The notes under the pieces are model-generated. The model was not told the origin of the DNA and did no database searches. It saw only the letters and a list, made by a program, of their open reading frames with translations. From contig CAKOOK010000002.1 in assembly GCA_934098515.1 (NCBI GenBank), forward strand, positions 41,322 through 105,321: 64,000 nt of DNA, given 5' to 3'. Every line of letters begins with the position of its first letter. Positions within the stretch are counted from its first letter, which is position 1. The position numbers were made by a program, and so were the translations under genes. This document shows positions 43,492-52,757 of the stretch, one piece after another. This stretch comes from an uncultured Bacilli bacterium (lineage in GTDB: Bacteria > Bacillota_I > Bacilli_A > RF39 > UBA660).

Positions 43492-44415
43492 ATGAAATCA
43501 TGTGTAGTAATCTACAACCCAAATAGTGGGCATACATTAAAAACAAAACACTTAAAAGAATATAAAAAAATATTAGAAAACCATGGATATTCTGCAAAAT
43601 TTATTGGTACCGAATATAGAGGCCATGCTAAAGAGATTATTAGTCATCTAGATAAATGTGATCTAGTCATTTCCATGGGTGGAGATGGTACATTTAATGA
43701 AGCTGTAACTGGCAATCTACAAAGAAAAGAAAGGCTAGTCCTAGCACATATTCCAGTAGGTACAACCAATGATGTTGGTGTCATGTTTGGCTACGGAAAA
43801 GACATCAAAAGAAACCTATCACTACTACTTAACGGTGTAACCAAAGAAATGGACATTTGTATCATTAATGGACAACCATTTGTATACGTAGCCGGCTTTG
43901 GTAAATTCATGCATATTCCTTATCAAACAAGTCGCAAATTAAAGAAAAAATGGGGATATATGGCCTATCTTATTGAGGGTGCAAAAGACTTCTTCAGTCC
44001 AACAAAATTATATAAATTATCATATAAAGTAAATGGCATAGAGAAGACTGGTTACTATTCATTCATGCTTATCTCTAATGCCAATAGAATAGCTGGTATC
44101 AATAATTTCTATAAAGATGTAAAACTAGATGATGATACATTTGAAGTACTATTCTGTAACTTTAGAAAAAGAATAGATATTATCAGAACATTTACCATGC
44201 TTCTTACATTAGATGTTACCAAAGTTTCAGGCCTAGAATTCTATCGTACAAACCACATTGAACTTGAATTTGAAGATTACCCTAAAAAAGCATGGTGTAT
44301 AGACGGTGAAAAACTAGATAGAGCCGTTTTAAAATATGATATCTCAAATATCCACAATTTTAAAATTATGATGCCAAAGAAAAACATCGATAAAATATTT
44401 GTAAACAAAAAATAA
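43492..44415 (+). CDS. Diacylglycerol kinase family lipid kinase (DgkB/YegS type)
   Basis: 307 residues. NPNSGHT near the N-terminus, SMGGDGTFNEAVTG (about 61-74) with the ATP-binding GGDGT, and PVGTTNDVG; C-terminal AWCIDGEKL with conserved Asp-Gly. Soluble kinase recycling diacylglycerol to phosphatidate, as DgkB does for lipoteichoic acid turnover. The ATG at 43492 follows GCGGTGA, preferred over an in-frame GTG within that site. Confidence 0.9.
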   Translation: MKSCVVIYNPNSGHTLKTKHLKEYKKILENHGYSAKFIGTEYRGHAKEIISHLDKCDLVISMGGDGTFNEAVTGNLQRKERLVLAHIPVGTTNDVGVMFGYGKDIKRNLSLLLNGVTKEMDICIINGQPFVYVAGFGKFMHIPYQTSRKLKKKWGYMAYLIEGAKDFFSPTKLYKLSYKVNGIEKTGYYSFMLISNANRIAGINNFYKDVKLDDDTFEVLFCNFRKRIDIIRTFTMLLTLDVTKVSGLEFYRTNHIELEFEDYPKKAWCIDGEKLDRAVLKYDISNIHNFKIMMPKKNIDKIFVNKK

Positions 44416-44440
44416 GCCACATATTAATGTGACTTTTTTC
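44413..44440. terminator. Bidirectional terminator between lipid kinase and YfhO genes
   Basis: CACAT pairs with ATGTG around ATTA, extended by G-U/A-U pairs, with T-run on the right and A-run on the left. The two genes converge here. Confidence 0.6.
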
Positions 44441-46970
44441 GTAGTAGATACATCTCCAAAGAAAGCAATATAACCGAAGCACAACTTATAAATAGACTAA
44501 TACCTAAACTTGGTATCTTATAAACAAGCTTAATATCATTATTACCTGTAGGAACATCAAACCCCAAAAAGGCATTACCAATTCTAAATGTGCTCGTTTC
44601 TTGTCCATTAACATAAACATGCCATCCGTCATCATATGGAATAGAAGAATAAATAGTTCCTTCCTTACTATTAACATTTATGTTAATAACATCCTCTTTA
44701 AAATCTACAATATTTACTTTAACAGCTTCCAACTTTTTAACAAATTCATTATACTTATCTTGATTCAACTTATACACATAAAAATCGTATTCATAATAAT
44801 TATTAAACCCCACATACAAATAAGATTTCTTCTCTATACTTTTGTGATTAATAATATATTTCTCATTGTAATCATTATATGAAGTAATGTTAATATCTTC
44901 CAAATTATACACATAACTATAATCATCAGTATTATAATATAAATCCCCATCTATTAACATAAAATCTATATAACTACTATTATTATAAACATAGTAATTA
45001 TTCACATCTCCCTTAATTTCATATCTAATAATTACATGTTCATCATCCCTATAAAACTCTTTTCCACTACTAAGATCAACTTTTTCAAGTACATCATCTA
45101 TATTAGTAGTTCTTTTAACAAAATCATTCTGAACATTAAATGGATTATAATTATTATATTCCCAAAATTTTATATTACTATTAACAAAATAGAACAAGCT
45201 GGCATCACTATTAAAACTATTTAATGTATAACCATTAACATCACGCGAAGTATAATTAACCTCATCTTCTAAATCGCCAACATAATAACACACATCATTT
45301 ATCAAATCATAAATAGGTGTATTCTGTTTATAATAAAAACTATTTATTTCATTACCAGGCTGTCCAAGATTATGCTGTAATATTGCAAGATTCTCATAAA
45401 TCATTGAACTAAATGACGTAATCCCATAATATCCATACCAAGATGGATCGTTAAATGAAAGCATATTGGTAAACTCTCCACGGCAAAACTTATTATCCAC
45501 ATTTTTTGTAACACTTAAAATTTCCTTTTTCTCATTATAGTCCTTATAAAAACTCTCCTCTAAATGAGATATATTCCAGTTAGCATTAATTGAGCCAACA
45601 ATCTCTAAAGAAACAACAATCAGAAATAAAGCAGGAACAAACCTTTTCATATTAGAATAATACTTACTTAAAATAATTAACAAGAAATAAATAATTCCAA
45701 CCACAACATTAAGTAAAACCATCTTCCCAGTTATATTCTCAAACTTCAAACTATATAAATATAAAAGTAGTAAAGATAACCCCATCATAACTGCAGTAGA
45801 AATCAAATATCTAGGTTTAATATCCTTTATACTGCGAAGTCCATAAGCCGCAATAATAACAAACAGAAAACTATATACAAAAGAGTACCTAAACGGCAAA
45901 TCATTTGGTACATGAAAAGCATGCCAAATAAAATCTATCTGTCCTATATAAAAACTAATAAACAAAACCACAAGGCCGCCCAAATAAGCAAACTTAGTTT
46001 TAAGACTTAATTTATCATCAAATATAAATAACCAAAAAGCCAAAATAGAAAGAACGCCACAAGCAATATTAGGTGCATTACTAACATCAGAACTCAACAC
46101 CGTCGGCACTACACCACTAAAATGCCCCGCCCAAAATTCTGCAAAATTAAATGCATAATACTGACTACTTGGAAAAATATCACTTGTCGCACTTATACTA
46201 GAAAGCCCATTAAACATTGGCACCAAAAACCATGCACAAACCCCAGCAGCAATCAAACTATTAATTCCAAACAGCGCACACTTAAATAAAATTTTCTTTA
46301 AATCAAACTTATCAGTATACTGCACCATAAAAATAATAAAATATATAACTAGAAAAATACAAATCATGTAAGCAATAAAATAATTAGCAAACATCATAAT
46401 ACTTAAACTAAGAACATAAACAAGCGGCTTTCTCTGCATCAGCATTCTCTCTAAACCATAAACAATAAGCGGTAAAAATACCATCCCATCAAGCCACATA
46501 ATATTCCAGTAATATGCTACAAAATAAGCACTAAAACTATAAAGAAGTGAAAGACACACAGTAAGTACATTTGAAAGCCCAACCTTCTTCTTCAAAAACA
46601 TATACATAAAAAGGGTACTAAAACATAACTTAACAAGAACAATAACACTAAAAGAAGTAAGTAGCTTACTATGACTAAACAGAAGCATCAAAATATTAAA
46701 AGGACTAGACAAATAATTAAAGAAATTTCTATAAAAAGGAAGCCCCATACTCATATTAAATGAATAAAGCAATCCTAAATGACTTTTAATCCTATCAAAT
46801 AACTCACCAAGCATCGGGCCATACTGATGAAAAAAATCAATCGTAAGTAAACTCTTCCCACCAAAAGGAGCTACACCTTGCAAGTAAAACAAAATAGATA
46901 TAACAACAAAAGCTGAAGCAAATGCCAGCATATACCCCCAATATTTCTTAAATAAAGCCTTGATTTTCAT
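44424..46970 (-). CDS. YfhO-family membrane protein
   Basis: 848 residues. At least 12 membrane segments in the first ~480 residues, then an outer domain and a last helix near the C-terminus. Family motifs: YLQGVAPFGGKSLLTIDFFHQYGP (the GT-C Asp in TIDFFHQY), SMGLPFYRNFFNYLSSPFN, and YWNIMWLDG. YfhO proteins help glycosylate lipoteichoic acid or wall polymers in Bacillus and Listeria. Start at 46970 after AGGTGA. Stands alone on the minus strand, divergent from typA. Confidence 0.88.
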   Translation of the reverse strand: MKIKALFKKYWGYMLAFASAFVVISILFYLQGVAPFGGKSLLTIDFFHQYGPMLGELFDRIKSHLGLLYSFNMSMGLPFYRNFFNYLSSPFNILMLLFSHSKLLTSFSVIVLVKLCFSTLFMYMFLKKKVGLSNVLTVCLSLLYSFSAYFVAYYWNIMWLDGMVFLPLIVYGLERMLMQRKPLVYVLSLSIMMFANYFIAYMICIFLVIYFIIFMVQYTDKFDLKKILFKCALFGINSLIAAGVCAWFLVPMFNGLSSISATSDIFPSSQYYAFNFAEFWAGHFSGVVPTVLSSDVSNAPNIACGVLSILAFWLFIFDDKLSLKTKFAYLGGLVVLFISFYIGQIDFIWHAFHVPNDLPFRYSFVYSFLFVIIAAYGLRSIKDIKPRYLISTAVMMGLSLLLLYLYSLKFENITGKMVLLNVVVGIIYFLLIILSKYYSNMKRFVPALFLIVVSLEIVGSINANWNISHLEESFYKDYNEKKEILSVTKNVDNKFCRGEFTNMLSFNDPSWYGYYGITSFSSMIYENLAILQHNLGQPGNEINSFYYKQNTPIYDLINDVCYYVGDLEDEVNYTSRDVNGYTLNSFNSDASLFYFVNSNIKFWEYNNYNPFNVQNDFVKRTTNIDDVLEKVDLSSGKEFYRDDEHVIIRYEIKGDVNNYYVYNNSSYIDFMLIDGDLYYNTDDYSYVYNLEDINITSYNDYNEKYIINHKSIEKKSYLYVGFNNYYEYDFYVYKLNQDKYNEFVKKLEAVKVNIVDFKEDVININVNSKEGTIYSSIPYDDGWHVYVNGQETSTFRIGNAFLGFDVPTGNNDIKLVYKIPSLGISLFISCASVILLSLEMYLLRKKSH

Positions 46971-47021
46971 AAAATCACCTAAAAAAAGTATACCATAATA
47001 AGCACACATTTACTATTTTTC

Positions 47022-47050
47022 TTGCAAAATACCTTGATTTGTAGTATGAT
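47022..47050 (+). promoter_or_regulatory. Promoter of typA
   Basis: -35 TTGCAA (47022-47027), 17-bp spacer, -10 TATGAT (47045-47050). Confidence 0.65.
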
Positions 47051-47079
47051 TTATGCGTTTGTTGAAAGAAGTGAATTAT

Positions 47080-48879
47080 ATGGAAAAAATTATTAATGTT
47101 GCAGTAGTAGCTCACGTTGATGCTGGAAAAAGTACTTTAGTAGACGCTTTACTAAACCAAAGCGGTGCTTTTAGATCAAATGAAGAAGTAAAAGACTGCG
47201 TAATGGATAGTAACGATATAGAAAGAGAAAGAGGTATTACTATCTACTCAAAAAACTGTGCAATTAGATATAAAGACTACAAAATTAACATCGTAGATAC
47301 TCCAGGCCATGCTGACTTCTCATCAGAAGTAGAACGTGTTATTAAAACAGTTGACACTGTAATATTACTTGTTGACTCTGCAGAAGGTCCAATGCCTCAA
47401 ACAAGATTTGTTTTAAAAGAAGCCTTAAAATATAACTTAAAACCAATCCTATTTATAAACAAAATTGATAAAAAAGACGCTAGACCTGAAGAAGTAGTTA
47501 ATATGACATTCGATTTATTCTGTGAACTTAACGCAAGCGATGAACAATTAGACTTCCCAATCATCTATGGTACTGCAAGAGATGGTATTGCTAAATATTC
47601 ACTAGATGATGACAGCACTACTATTGATCCACTTCTAGAAACTATCGTAAAACAATGCAAACCATTTGAAGGAAACGAAAATGACGACTTACAACTTCAA
47701 ATTTCAAACTTAGGATATGATGATTATATTGGTCGTTTAGGAATTGGTCGTATTAATAAAGGAAAAATCAAAAATGGTGAACAAGTTACCCTTGTAAAAA
47801 ATGATGGTAGTGTTGAAAACTTCCGAATTTCAAAATTATATGTTACCGAAGGAATTAAAAAGATCGAAAAAGACGTAGCTTATTATGGCGATATCGTAAC
47901 AATTGCTGGATGTGCAGACATATCAATCGGCGATACAATCTGCAAACTAGGAACAGTTAATCCTCTAGAACCAATTGAAATTGAAAAACCAACCCTAAGT
48001 ATGAACTTCGTTGTAAACAACGGACCATTTGCGGGCCAAAGCGGTAAATTCCTAACATCTAGACACTTAAAAGAAAGACTAGAAAGAGAACTTGAAACTA
48101 ATGTTGGTTTAGAAGTAGAAGAACTAGAAGGCTCTGATGGCTTTAAAGTTAGCGGTAGAGGAGAACTACACCTATCAATCCTTCTTGAAAACATGAGACG
48201 TGAAGGATACGAATTATGCGTAAGTAAACCAGAAGTACTATTTAAAGAAATAGATGGTCAAAAATGTGAACCATATGAATTAGTTATAGTAAATACTCCA
48301 AATGACTACTCAAGCACAATAATTAACAGCTTACAAGAAAGAAAAGGCCTTTTACAAAAACTAGAGCAAGAAGAAAGTTACACCCACCTAGAATTTGAAG
48401 TACCAACAAGAGGACTTATCGGATACCGCAGTAACTTCATCACTGAAACAAAAGGTGAAGGAATCATGGTACGTAGCTTCTCATCTTACAAACCATACGC
48501 TGGAAATATTCAAACCAGAAAAAACGGTGTACTAGTTAGTATGGAAACTGGAAAGAGTCTTGGATACTCACTATTTAACTTACAAGATAGAGGACAATTA
48601 ATTATTGGCCCAGCAATAGATGTTTACATTGGTATGATTGTTGGTATTAACAACAGAGATAACGACCTTAACGTAAACCCATGCAAGAATAAAGAAATGT
48701 CAAATACAAGAAGTAAAAGTAGTGATGAAGCAATCGCTTTAGTACCACCAAGAACATTCTCTTTAGAAGAAGCGCTTGAATTCATTAATGATGATGAATA
48801 CGTTGAAATTACACCAGCTGTTATTAGATTAAGAAAAAAAATATTAGATCCAAAAGATCGCTTTAGAACAAATAGATAA
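47080..48879 (+). CDS. typA: Ribosome-associated GTPase TypA/BipA
   Basis: 599 residues. P-loop AHVDAGKSTL, RGITI, DTPGHADF and NKIDK in the G domain, followed by EF-Tu domain 2-like and EF-G-like domains and the BipA-specific C-terminal part (GVLVSMETGKSLGYSLFNLQDRG, NPCKNKEMSNTRSK). Helps 50S assembly at low temperature. Start at 47080 after GAAGTGA. Confidence 0.97.
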   Translation: MEKIINVAVVAHVDAGKSTLVDALLNQSGAFRSNEEVKDCVMDSNDIERERGITIYSKNCAIRYKDYKINIVDTPGHADFSSEVERVIKTVDTVILLVDSAEGPMPQTRFVLKEALKYNLKPILFINKIDKKDARPEEVVNMTFDLFCELNASDEQLDFPIIYGTARDGIAKYSLDDDSTTIDPLLETIVKQCKPFEGNENDDLQLQISNLGYDDYIGRLGIGRINKGKIKNGEQVTLVKNDGSVENFRISKLYVTEGIKKIEKDVAYYGDIVTIAGCADISIGDTICKLGTVNPLEPIEIEKPTLSMNFVVNNGPFAGQSGKFLTSRHLKERLERELETNVGLEVEELEGSDGFKVSGRGELHLSILLENMRREGYELCVSKPEVLFKEIDGQKCEPYELVIVNTPNDYSSTIINSLQERKGLLQKLEQEESYTHLEFEVPTRGLIGYRSNFITETKGEGIMVRSFSSYKPYAGNIQTRKNGVLVSMETGKSLGYSLFNLQDRGQLIIGPAIDVYIGMIVGINNRDNDLNVNPCKNKEMSNTRSKSSDEAIALVPPRTFSLEEALEFINDDEYVEITPAVIRLRKKILDPKDRFRTNR

Positions 48880-48902
48880 TCTGCCTAGTGCGGATTTTCT
48901 TT
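48876..48902 (+). terminator. Terminator after typA
   Basis: AATCTGC pairs with GCGGATT (one U-G) around CTAGT, followed by TTCTTTT. Overlaps the end of the minus-strand gene 48885-49187. Confidence 0.55.
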
Positions 48903-49187
48903 TGCAAGTTTTTCATACTCTCTTTGCAAGATATCAACCATTTTCTTTAACTTTTCCATCTCAAAAGCATCATTATCACTTTTTATTTTTGATTGACGTA
49001 TCTGACTTTGCTGATTAAACTGTTGTAAAAAAGCTGCATTCGTCTCCAGAATCTGACCTACTAACATAAACCAGTTGCCAATTGCATTCTGCTCTAAAGC
49101 CGTAAACCCATCAATTAAAGCAAACCCAACTAAAGTGGCAAATAAAGTTCCAATTTTTGACTCAGTTTCTGAAGGCAATCTTTCCAT
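48885..49187 (-). CDS. Hypothetical small protein with hydrophobic segment and coiled coil
   Basis: 100 residues from the ATG at 49187. Hydrophobic stretch at about 13-26 (GTLFATLVGFALID), amphipathic middle, and a charged C-terminal coiled coil (about 70-97: EMEKLKKMVDILQREYEKLAKE). Possibly membrane-attached and oligomeric. The nearest AAGGAG is 14 bases before the ATG, further than usual, so the start is uncertain. Codons look like those of its neighbours. I do not recognise it. Confidence 0.5.
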   Translation of the reverse strand: MERLPSETESKIGTLFATLVGFALIDGFTALEQNAIGNWFMLVGQILETNAAFLQQFNQQSQIRQSKIKSDNDAFEMEKLKKMVDILQREYEKLAKENPH

Positions 49188-49205
49188 AGTATAAGTATAT
49201 GCTCC

Positions 49206-49234
49206 TTGAATAAACTTTATATAAATGATATAAT
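49206..49234 (+). promoter_or_regulatory. Promoter of rubrerythrin gene
   Basis: -35 TTGAAT, 17-bp spacer ending TGA, extended -10 TATAAT (49229-49234). Confidence 0.72.
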
Positions 49235-49257
49235 TAACGTAGAAAAGAGGTAGTAAA

Positions 49258-49797
49258 ATGAATTTAAAAGGAACAAAGACAGAAGCCAATCTTCAAGCAG
49301 CATTTGCCGGTGAAAGTCAAGCAAGAAACAAATATACATATTATGCATCAAAAGCAAGAAAAGACGGATATGAACAAATAGCAGCTATCTTTGAAGAAAC
49401 AGCAAACAACGAAAAAGAACATGCTAAAATGTGGTTCAAAGAATTAAACGGCGGGAACATTCCAGATACACTAACAAACTTAAATGATGCTGCAAGCGGT
49501 GAAAACTACGAATGGACAGATATGTATGAAGAATTTGCTAAAACAGCAAGAGAAGAAGGCTTTGAAGATATTGCCAAAAAATTCGAATTAGTTGGTCAAA
49601 TAGAAAAACATCATGAAGAAAGATACCGTAAACTAATAAATAATATAGAAAATAAAATTGTATTTTCAAAAGACGAAGATGCAATATGGATTTGCCGTAA
49701 TTGTGGACATGTTGTAATCGGAAAATATGCTCCAGAAGTATGTCCAGTATGTAATCACCCACAAAGTTTCTTCGAATTAAAAAGTGAGAACTACTAA
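49258..49797 (+). CDS. rbr: Rubrerythrin
   Basis: 179 residues. Ferritin-like di-iron domain with FAGESQARNKYTYYASKA, EETANNEKEHAKMW and QIEKHHEERYRKL providing the Glu and His ligands, and a C-terminal rubredoxin domain with CRNCGH and CPVCNHP. Reduces hydrogen peroxide; typical of anaerobes, which fits an anaerobic or microaerophilic host. GAGGTAG before the ATG. Confidence 0.96.
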   Translation: MNLKGTKTEANLQAAFAGESQARNKYTYYASKARKDGYEQIAAIFEETANNEKEHAKMWFKELNGGNIPDTLTNLNDAASGENYEWTDMYEEFAKTAREEGFEDIAKKFELVGQIEKHHEERYRKLINNIENKIVFSKDEDAIWICRNCGHVVIGKYAPEVCPVCNHPQSFFELKSENY

Positions 49798-49818
49798 AAC
49801 TCGTTAAGAGTTTTTTTC
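49796..49818. terminator. Terminator between rubrerythrin and FemX-like genes
   Basis: AAAACTC pairs with GAGTTTT around GTTAA, then more T. Begins at the rubrerythrin stop. Confidence 0.65.
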
Positions 49819-49837
49819 TTTACCTAAAAAAAGCAAG

Positions 49838-51097
49838 CTATTGCTCACTTTCCAACTTATATGATGGTTTAAATTCTTCGGATAACAACCCAGCTGCTTG
49901 AATTCTTCTAAATTTACCTTCATCAATTATATAATCAAATTCACCGATAAATTCATAAACATCAGGATTCATTCCAATTTTGCTTTCATTATATTTATAA
50001 TAAGGACTGCTTTGACCAAATGAATTAGCAAGCCCATTTAAATCAAGGAAATCATAATCATTTTTGTATCTATCTATTATTGCTTCATACATATAAAACA
50101 TAGGATTAAACGAAATAAATTTACTATCATATCCACTCGCAATTATACTAATTCTATTCTCAAATTTCATAAGCAGTGCAGCAGCAATATACTCATATTT
50201 TTGCTTCTTTAAATTATTCGTTGCTTGAACTACTTGCTGTTTAATCAAAATTAAATCTCTATCAGATGCCATCTTCTCTTCTAAAACAGCTGGACTATTA
50301 TCTGTTTGTATCTTCTCATTACACTCATTATTATGCTCAAGTTCTTTTTCGTAAGCTCTTTGAGTTTGAATTAAACAAGCCTCATAATCAATCTTAAGAA
50401 GTACTAGTTCAGCATTAGCACCGGTATTTCCTGTAAATATATTCAGCATATTCCTATAAAAATTAATATTATAAGTAGCATTATCCTTTATATAATCATA
50501 TAAAAGTGAAATATCCTTGTTACTTGCATCCTCTAAAATAAGACCACTGCTAGTAGAAGTACTAAGTATATCCTTCACCTCATCAGATAAATTATCTCGA
50601 TTATATGTTTTTAAGTTAATATATGGACTGATTCTTGGAAAAATAAAATCCAATGGTTTAATCTCTCGTCTCCTCTTAAATCCTAAACTTTTTAAATCGT
50701 CAATAATCTTAACATTTTGGTTATAATTAGCCGCAAAGCTTCTCTTAGGATTTAACTCACCAATAATAATTTCTGGATTAATCTTAATAAAGGCACACCC
50801 TTTTTTATTATAATAACTAACTACCTCATTAAAAAAATCTTTAAACAAACTAGCATTATAATAATCTACTAAAAAGCCTTTAGGTGCATAAGCATACTTA
50901 CCATACTTAATCTTTTTTGTTAATACAAGGGACCCAGCAACTATATTGTCCATATCATCTTTATATCCAATATAATCATAAGAAAATCCCATCTCACCCA
51001 TTAACTTAGCATAGTTAACCGTTTGGGCATAACTTCTAAGTGGATGATTATAAGCAAAATTTTCAAATTCACGAATTGATAACTCAACTAATTTCAT
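49838..51097 (-). CDS. FemX/MurM-type lipid II aminoacyltransferase
   Basis: 419 residues. Two GNAT-like halves with a helical arm insertion (about 245-300, LIQTQRAYEKELEHNNE), as in the FemABX family. Typical segments: RSYAQTVNYAKLMGEMGF near the start, YAPKGFLVDYYN, and near the end LDLNGLANSFGQSSPYYKYNESKIGMNPDVYEFIGEFD. Adds the first residue(s) of the peptidoglycan cross-bridge from aminoacyl-tRNA. GGAGA precedes the ATG. Confidence 0.9.
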   Translation of the reverse strand: MKLVELSIREFENFAYNHPLRSYAQTVNYAKLMGEMGFSYDYIGYKDDMDNIVAGSLVLTKKIKYGKYAYAPKGFLVDYYNASLFKDFFNEVVSYYNKKGCAFIKINPEIIIGELNPKRSFAANYNQNVKIIDDLKSLGFKRRREIKPLDFIFPRISPYINLKTYNRDNLSDEVKDILSTSTSSGLILEDASNKDISLLYDYIKDNATYNINFYRNMLNIFTGNTGANAELVLLKIDYEACLIQTQRAYEKELEHNNECNEKIQTDNSPAVLEEKMASDRDLILIKQQVVQATNNLKKQKYEYIAAALLMKFENRISIIASGYDSKFISFNPMFYMYEAIIDRYKNDYDFLDLNGLANSFGQSSPYYKYNESKIGMNPDVYEFIGEFDYIIDEGKFRRIQAAGLLSEEFKPSYKLESEQ

Positions 51098-51115
51098 AAA
51101 AATCTCCTATAAACA

Positions 51116-51124
51116 ATTATATCA
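51116..51124 (-). promoter_or_regulatory. Extended -10 promoter of the FemX-like gene
   Basis: Minus-strand TGATATAAT, about 20 bp before the ATG, without a clear -35. Confidence 0.45.
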
Positions 51125-51151
51125 TTAAAGTGTCAAATATAAAATATTAAC

Positions 51152-51180
51152 TTGCTAGAGGTTAACATTTATTTTATAAT
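51152..51180 (+). promoter_or_regulatory. Promoter of eno
   Basis: -35 TTGCTA (51152-51157), 17-bp spacer, -10 TATAAT (51175-51180). Confidence 0.65.
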
Positions 51181-51204
51181 TTTCTTATAAAGAAGGTATG
51201 AAAA

Positions 51205-52419
51205 ATGAAAATCACAAATTTATATGCTAGAGAAATTCTAGATTCAAGAGGAAATCCAACTGTAGAGTGTGAACTTACTACAGAAAACTTTACTGTAAGA
51301 GCAAGTGTCCCATCAGGTGCTTCCACCGGAACAAACGAGGCCCTAGAACTTAGAGATGGAGACTCAAGATATCATGGCAAAGGTGTAACTAAAGCTGTAA
51401 ACAATGTAAACACAATCATTAAAAATGCCCTAATAGGTAAAGAATTAAATCAAAAAGTTCTAGACAATTTACTTCTAGAACTAGATGGAACAAAGAACAA
51501 AACAAACCTAGGAGCAAATGCCATTTTAAGCGTATCCCTTTGCATTATGAAAGCAATTGCTAAATCCCAAAACAAAGACATCTACGAACTATTTGATGGC
51601 CCTTATACAATGCCATACCCAATGATGAATATCATTAATGGTGGAGTTCATGCAACAAGTTCTTTAGAAATTCAAGAATTTATGATTGTCCCAAATCAGA
51701 GCACATTTAAAGAAAGACTAAGATGCGGTGCTGAAATATTCCAAACTCTAAAAAACATTCTAAAACAAAATGGCTTTTCAACATCAGTAGGGGACGAAGG
51801 TGGATTCGCACCAACATTTAAAACAATTGAAGAAGCCCTAGACTACATAATCCTTGCTATCAAAGAAAGTGGATATATTCCAGGTAAAGATGTAAACCTA
51901 GCTCTAGATGCAGCCGCAAGTGAATTCTATAAAGATGGTAAATACACAATAAACAAAAAAGAACTAACTAAAGAAGAACTAATAAACTACTACATAAAAT
52001 TAACTGAAACCTATCCAATAATTAGCATTGAAGATGCCTTCAGCGAAGACGACATAGATTCAATAAAAAAACTTACTGAACTAATTGGAAACAAAATAAT
52101 GCTAGTGGGTGATGACTACTTTGTTACAAATATTGAATATCTTCAAAAAGGAATAACTGAAAAATACAATAACGCCATTTTATTAAAAGCAAATCAAATA
52201 GGTACAATAACTGAAATGTTAGAAACCATAAAACTAGCTAAAAACTCTGGTTTTAAAACAATTATTTCCCACAGAAGTGGTGAAACAGAAGACACATTTA
52301 TCTCTCAAATGGCAGTTGGCCTAAACCTAGGATACATCAAAACAGGCTCACTATGTAGAGGAGAACGTATTGCAAAATACAATGAACTTCTAAGAATTGA
52401 AGAAAAAGTAGGCCACTAA
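51205..52419 (+). CDS. eno: Enolase (divergent, short)
   Basis: 404 residues against ~430 normally. Converts 2-phosphoglycerate to PEP. Active-site elements are retained: GGVHATSSLEIQEFMIVP (His and Glu), VGDEGGFAP, LALD, IEDAF, VGDDYF, LLKANQIG (Lys), SHRSGETEDTF and IKTG. Several positions differ from most enolases (GGxHADN is GGVHATS; GDDLFVTN is GDDYFVTN), so it is divergent but probably active. The eno-secG-rnr-smpB order is a known Bacilli arrangement. Confidence 0.93.
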   Translation: MKITNLYAREILDSRGNPTVECELTTENFTVRASVPSGASTGTNEALELRDGDSRYHGKGVTKAVNNVNTIIKNALIGKELNQKVLDNLLLELDGTKNKTNLGANAILSVSLCIMKAIAKSQNKDIYELFDGPYTMPYPMMNIINGGVHATSSLEIQEFMIVPNQSTFKERLRCGAEIFQTLKNILKQNGFSTSVGDEGGFAPTFKTIEEALDYIILAIKESGYIPGKDVNLALDAAASEFYKDGKYTINKKELTKEELINYYIKLTETYPIISIEDAFSEDDIDSIKKLTELIGNKIMLVGDDYFVTNIEYLQKGITEKYNNAILLKANQIGTITEMLETIKLAKNSGFKTIISHRSGETEDTFISQMAVGLNLGYIKTGSLCRGERIAKYNELLRIEEKVGH

Positions 52420-52421
52420 AC

Positions 52422-52450
52422 TTGAAATAACCCATAAAATATGGTAACAT
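52422..52450 (+). promoter_or_regulatory. Promoter of secG
   Basis: -35 TTGAAA, 17-bp spacer ending TGG, -10 TAACAT (52445-52450). Confidence 0.5.
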
Positions 52451-52471
52451 CTTTATTAGTCAGGTGATTTT

Positions 52472-52687
52472 ATGGAAACTATTTTATTAATTGTATCAGT
52501 ATTACTAATCGCAATTGTCCTACTTCAAAGTGGCAAAGCAAGTGATGCTAGTCAAATAATATCAGGAGGAAATACAGAACTATTTGCTAATCAAAAAGAA
52601 AGAGGCTCAGAACTAGTAATCAGCCGTCTTACATTAATTCTTGGTTTAGCATTCTTTGTATTATCATTCCTAATTTATATTAGTTAA
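52472..52687 (+). CDS. secG: Preprotein translocase subunit SecG
   Basis: 71 residues. Two membrane helices (about 2-16 and 50-70) joined by a loop with LLQSGKASDASQIISGGNTELF, the conserved SecG core. AGGTGA precedes the ATG. SecA is also in the window (61054). Confidence 0.94.
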   Translation: METILLIVSVLLIAIVLLQSGKASDASQIISGGNTELFANQKERGSELVISRLTLILGLAFFVLSFLIYIS

Positions 52688-52713
52688 GAAAGTGCCTAAT
52701 TGGTGCTTTTTTT
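52688..52713 (+). terminator. Terminator after secG
   Basis: AAGTGCC and GGTGCTT (two wobble pairs) around TAATT, then a T-run. Confidence 0.6.
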
Positions 52714-52757
52714 AGTTTACCTTATAAAAATATGATAAAATATAATCGGAGGACCAT

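Noticed and set aside
44601..44882. Plus-strand Ile-rich frame inside the YfhO gene
   Set aside because: Ile/Asn-rich translation of the antisense strand of an AT-rich gene; no start signal.
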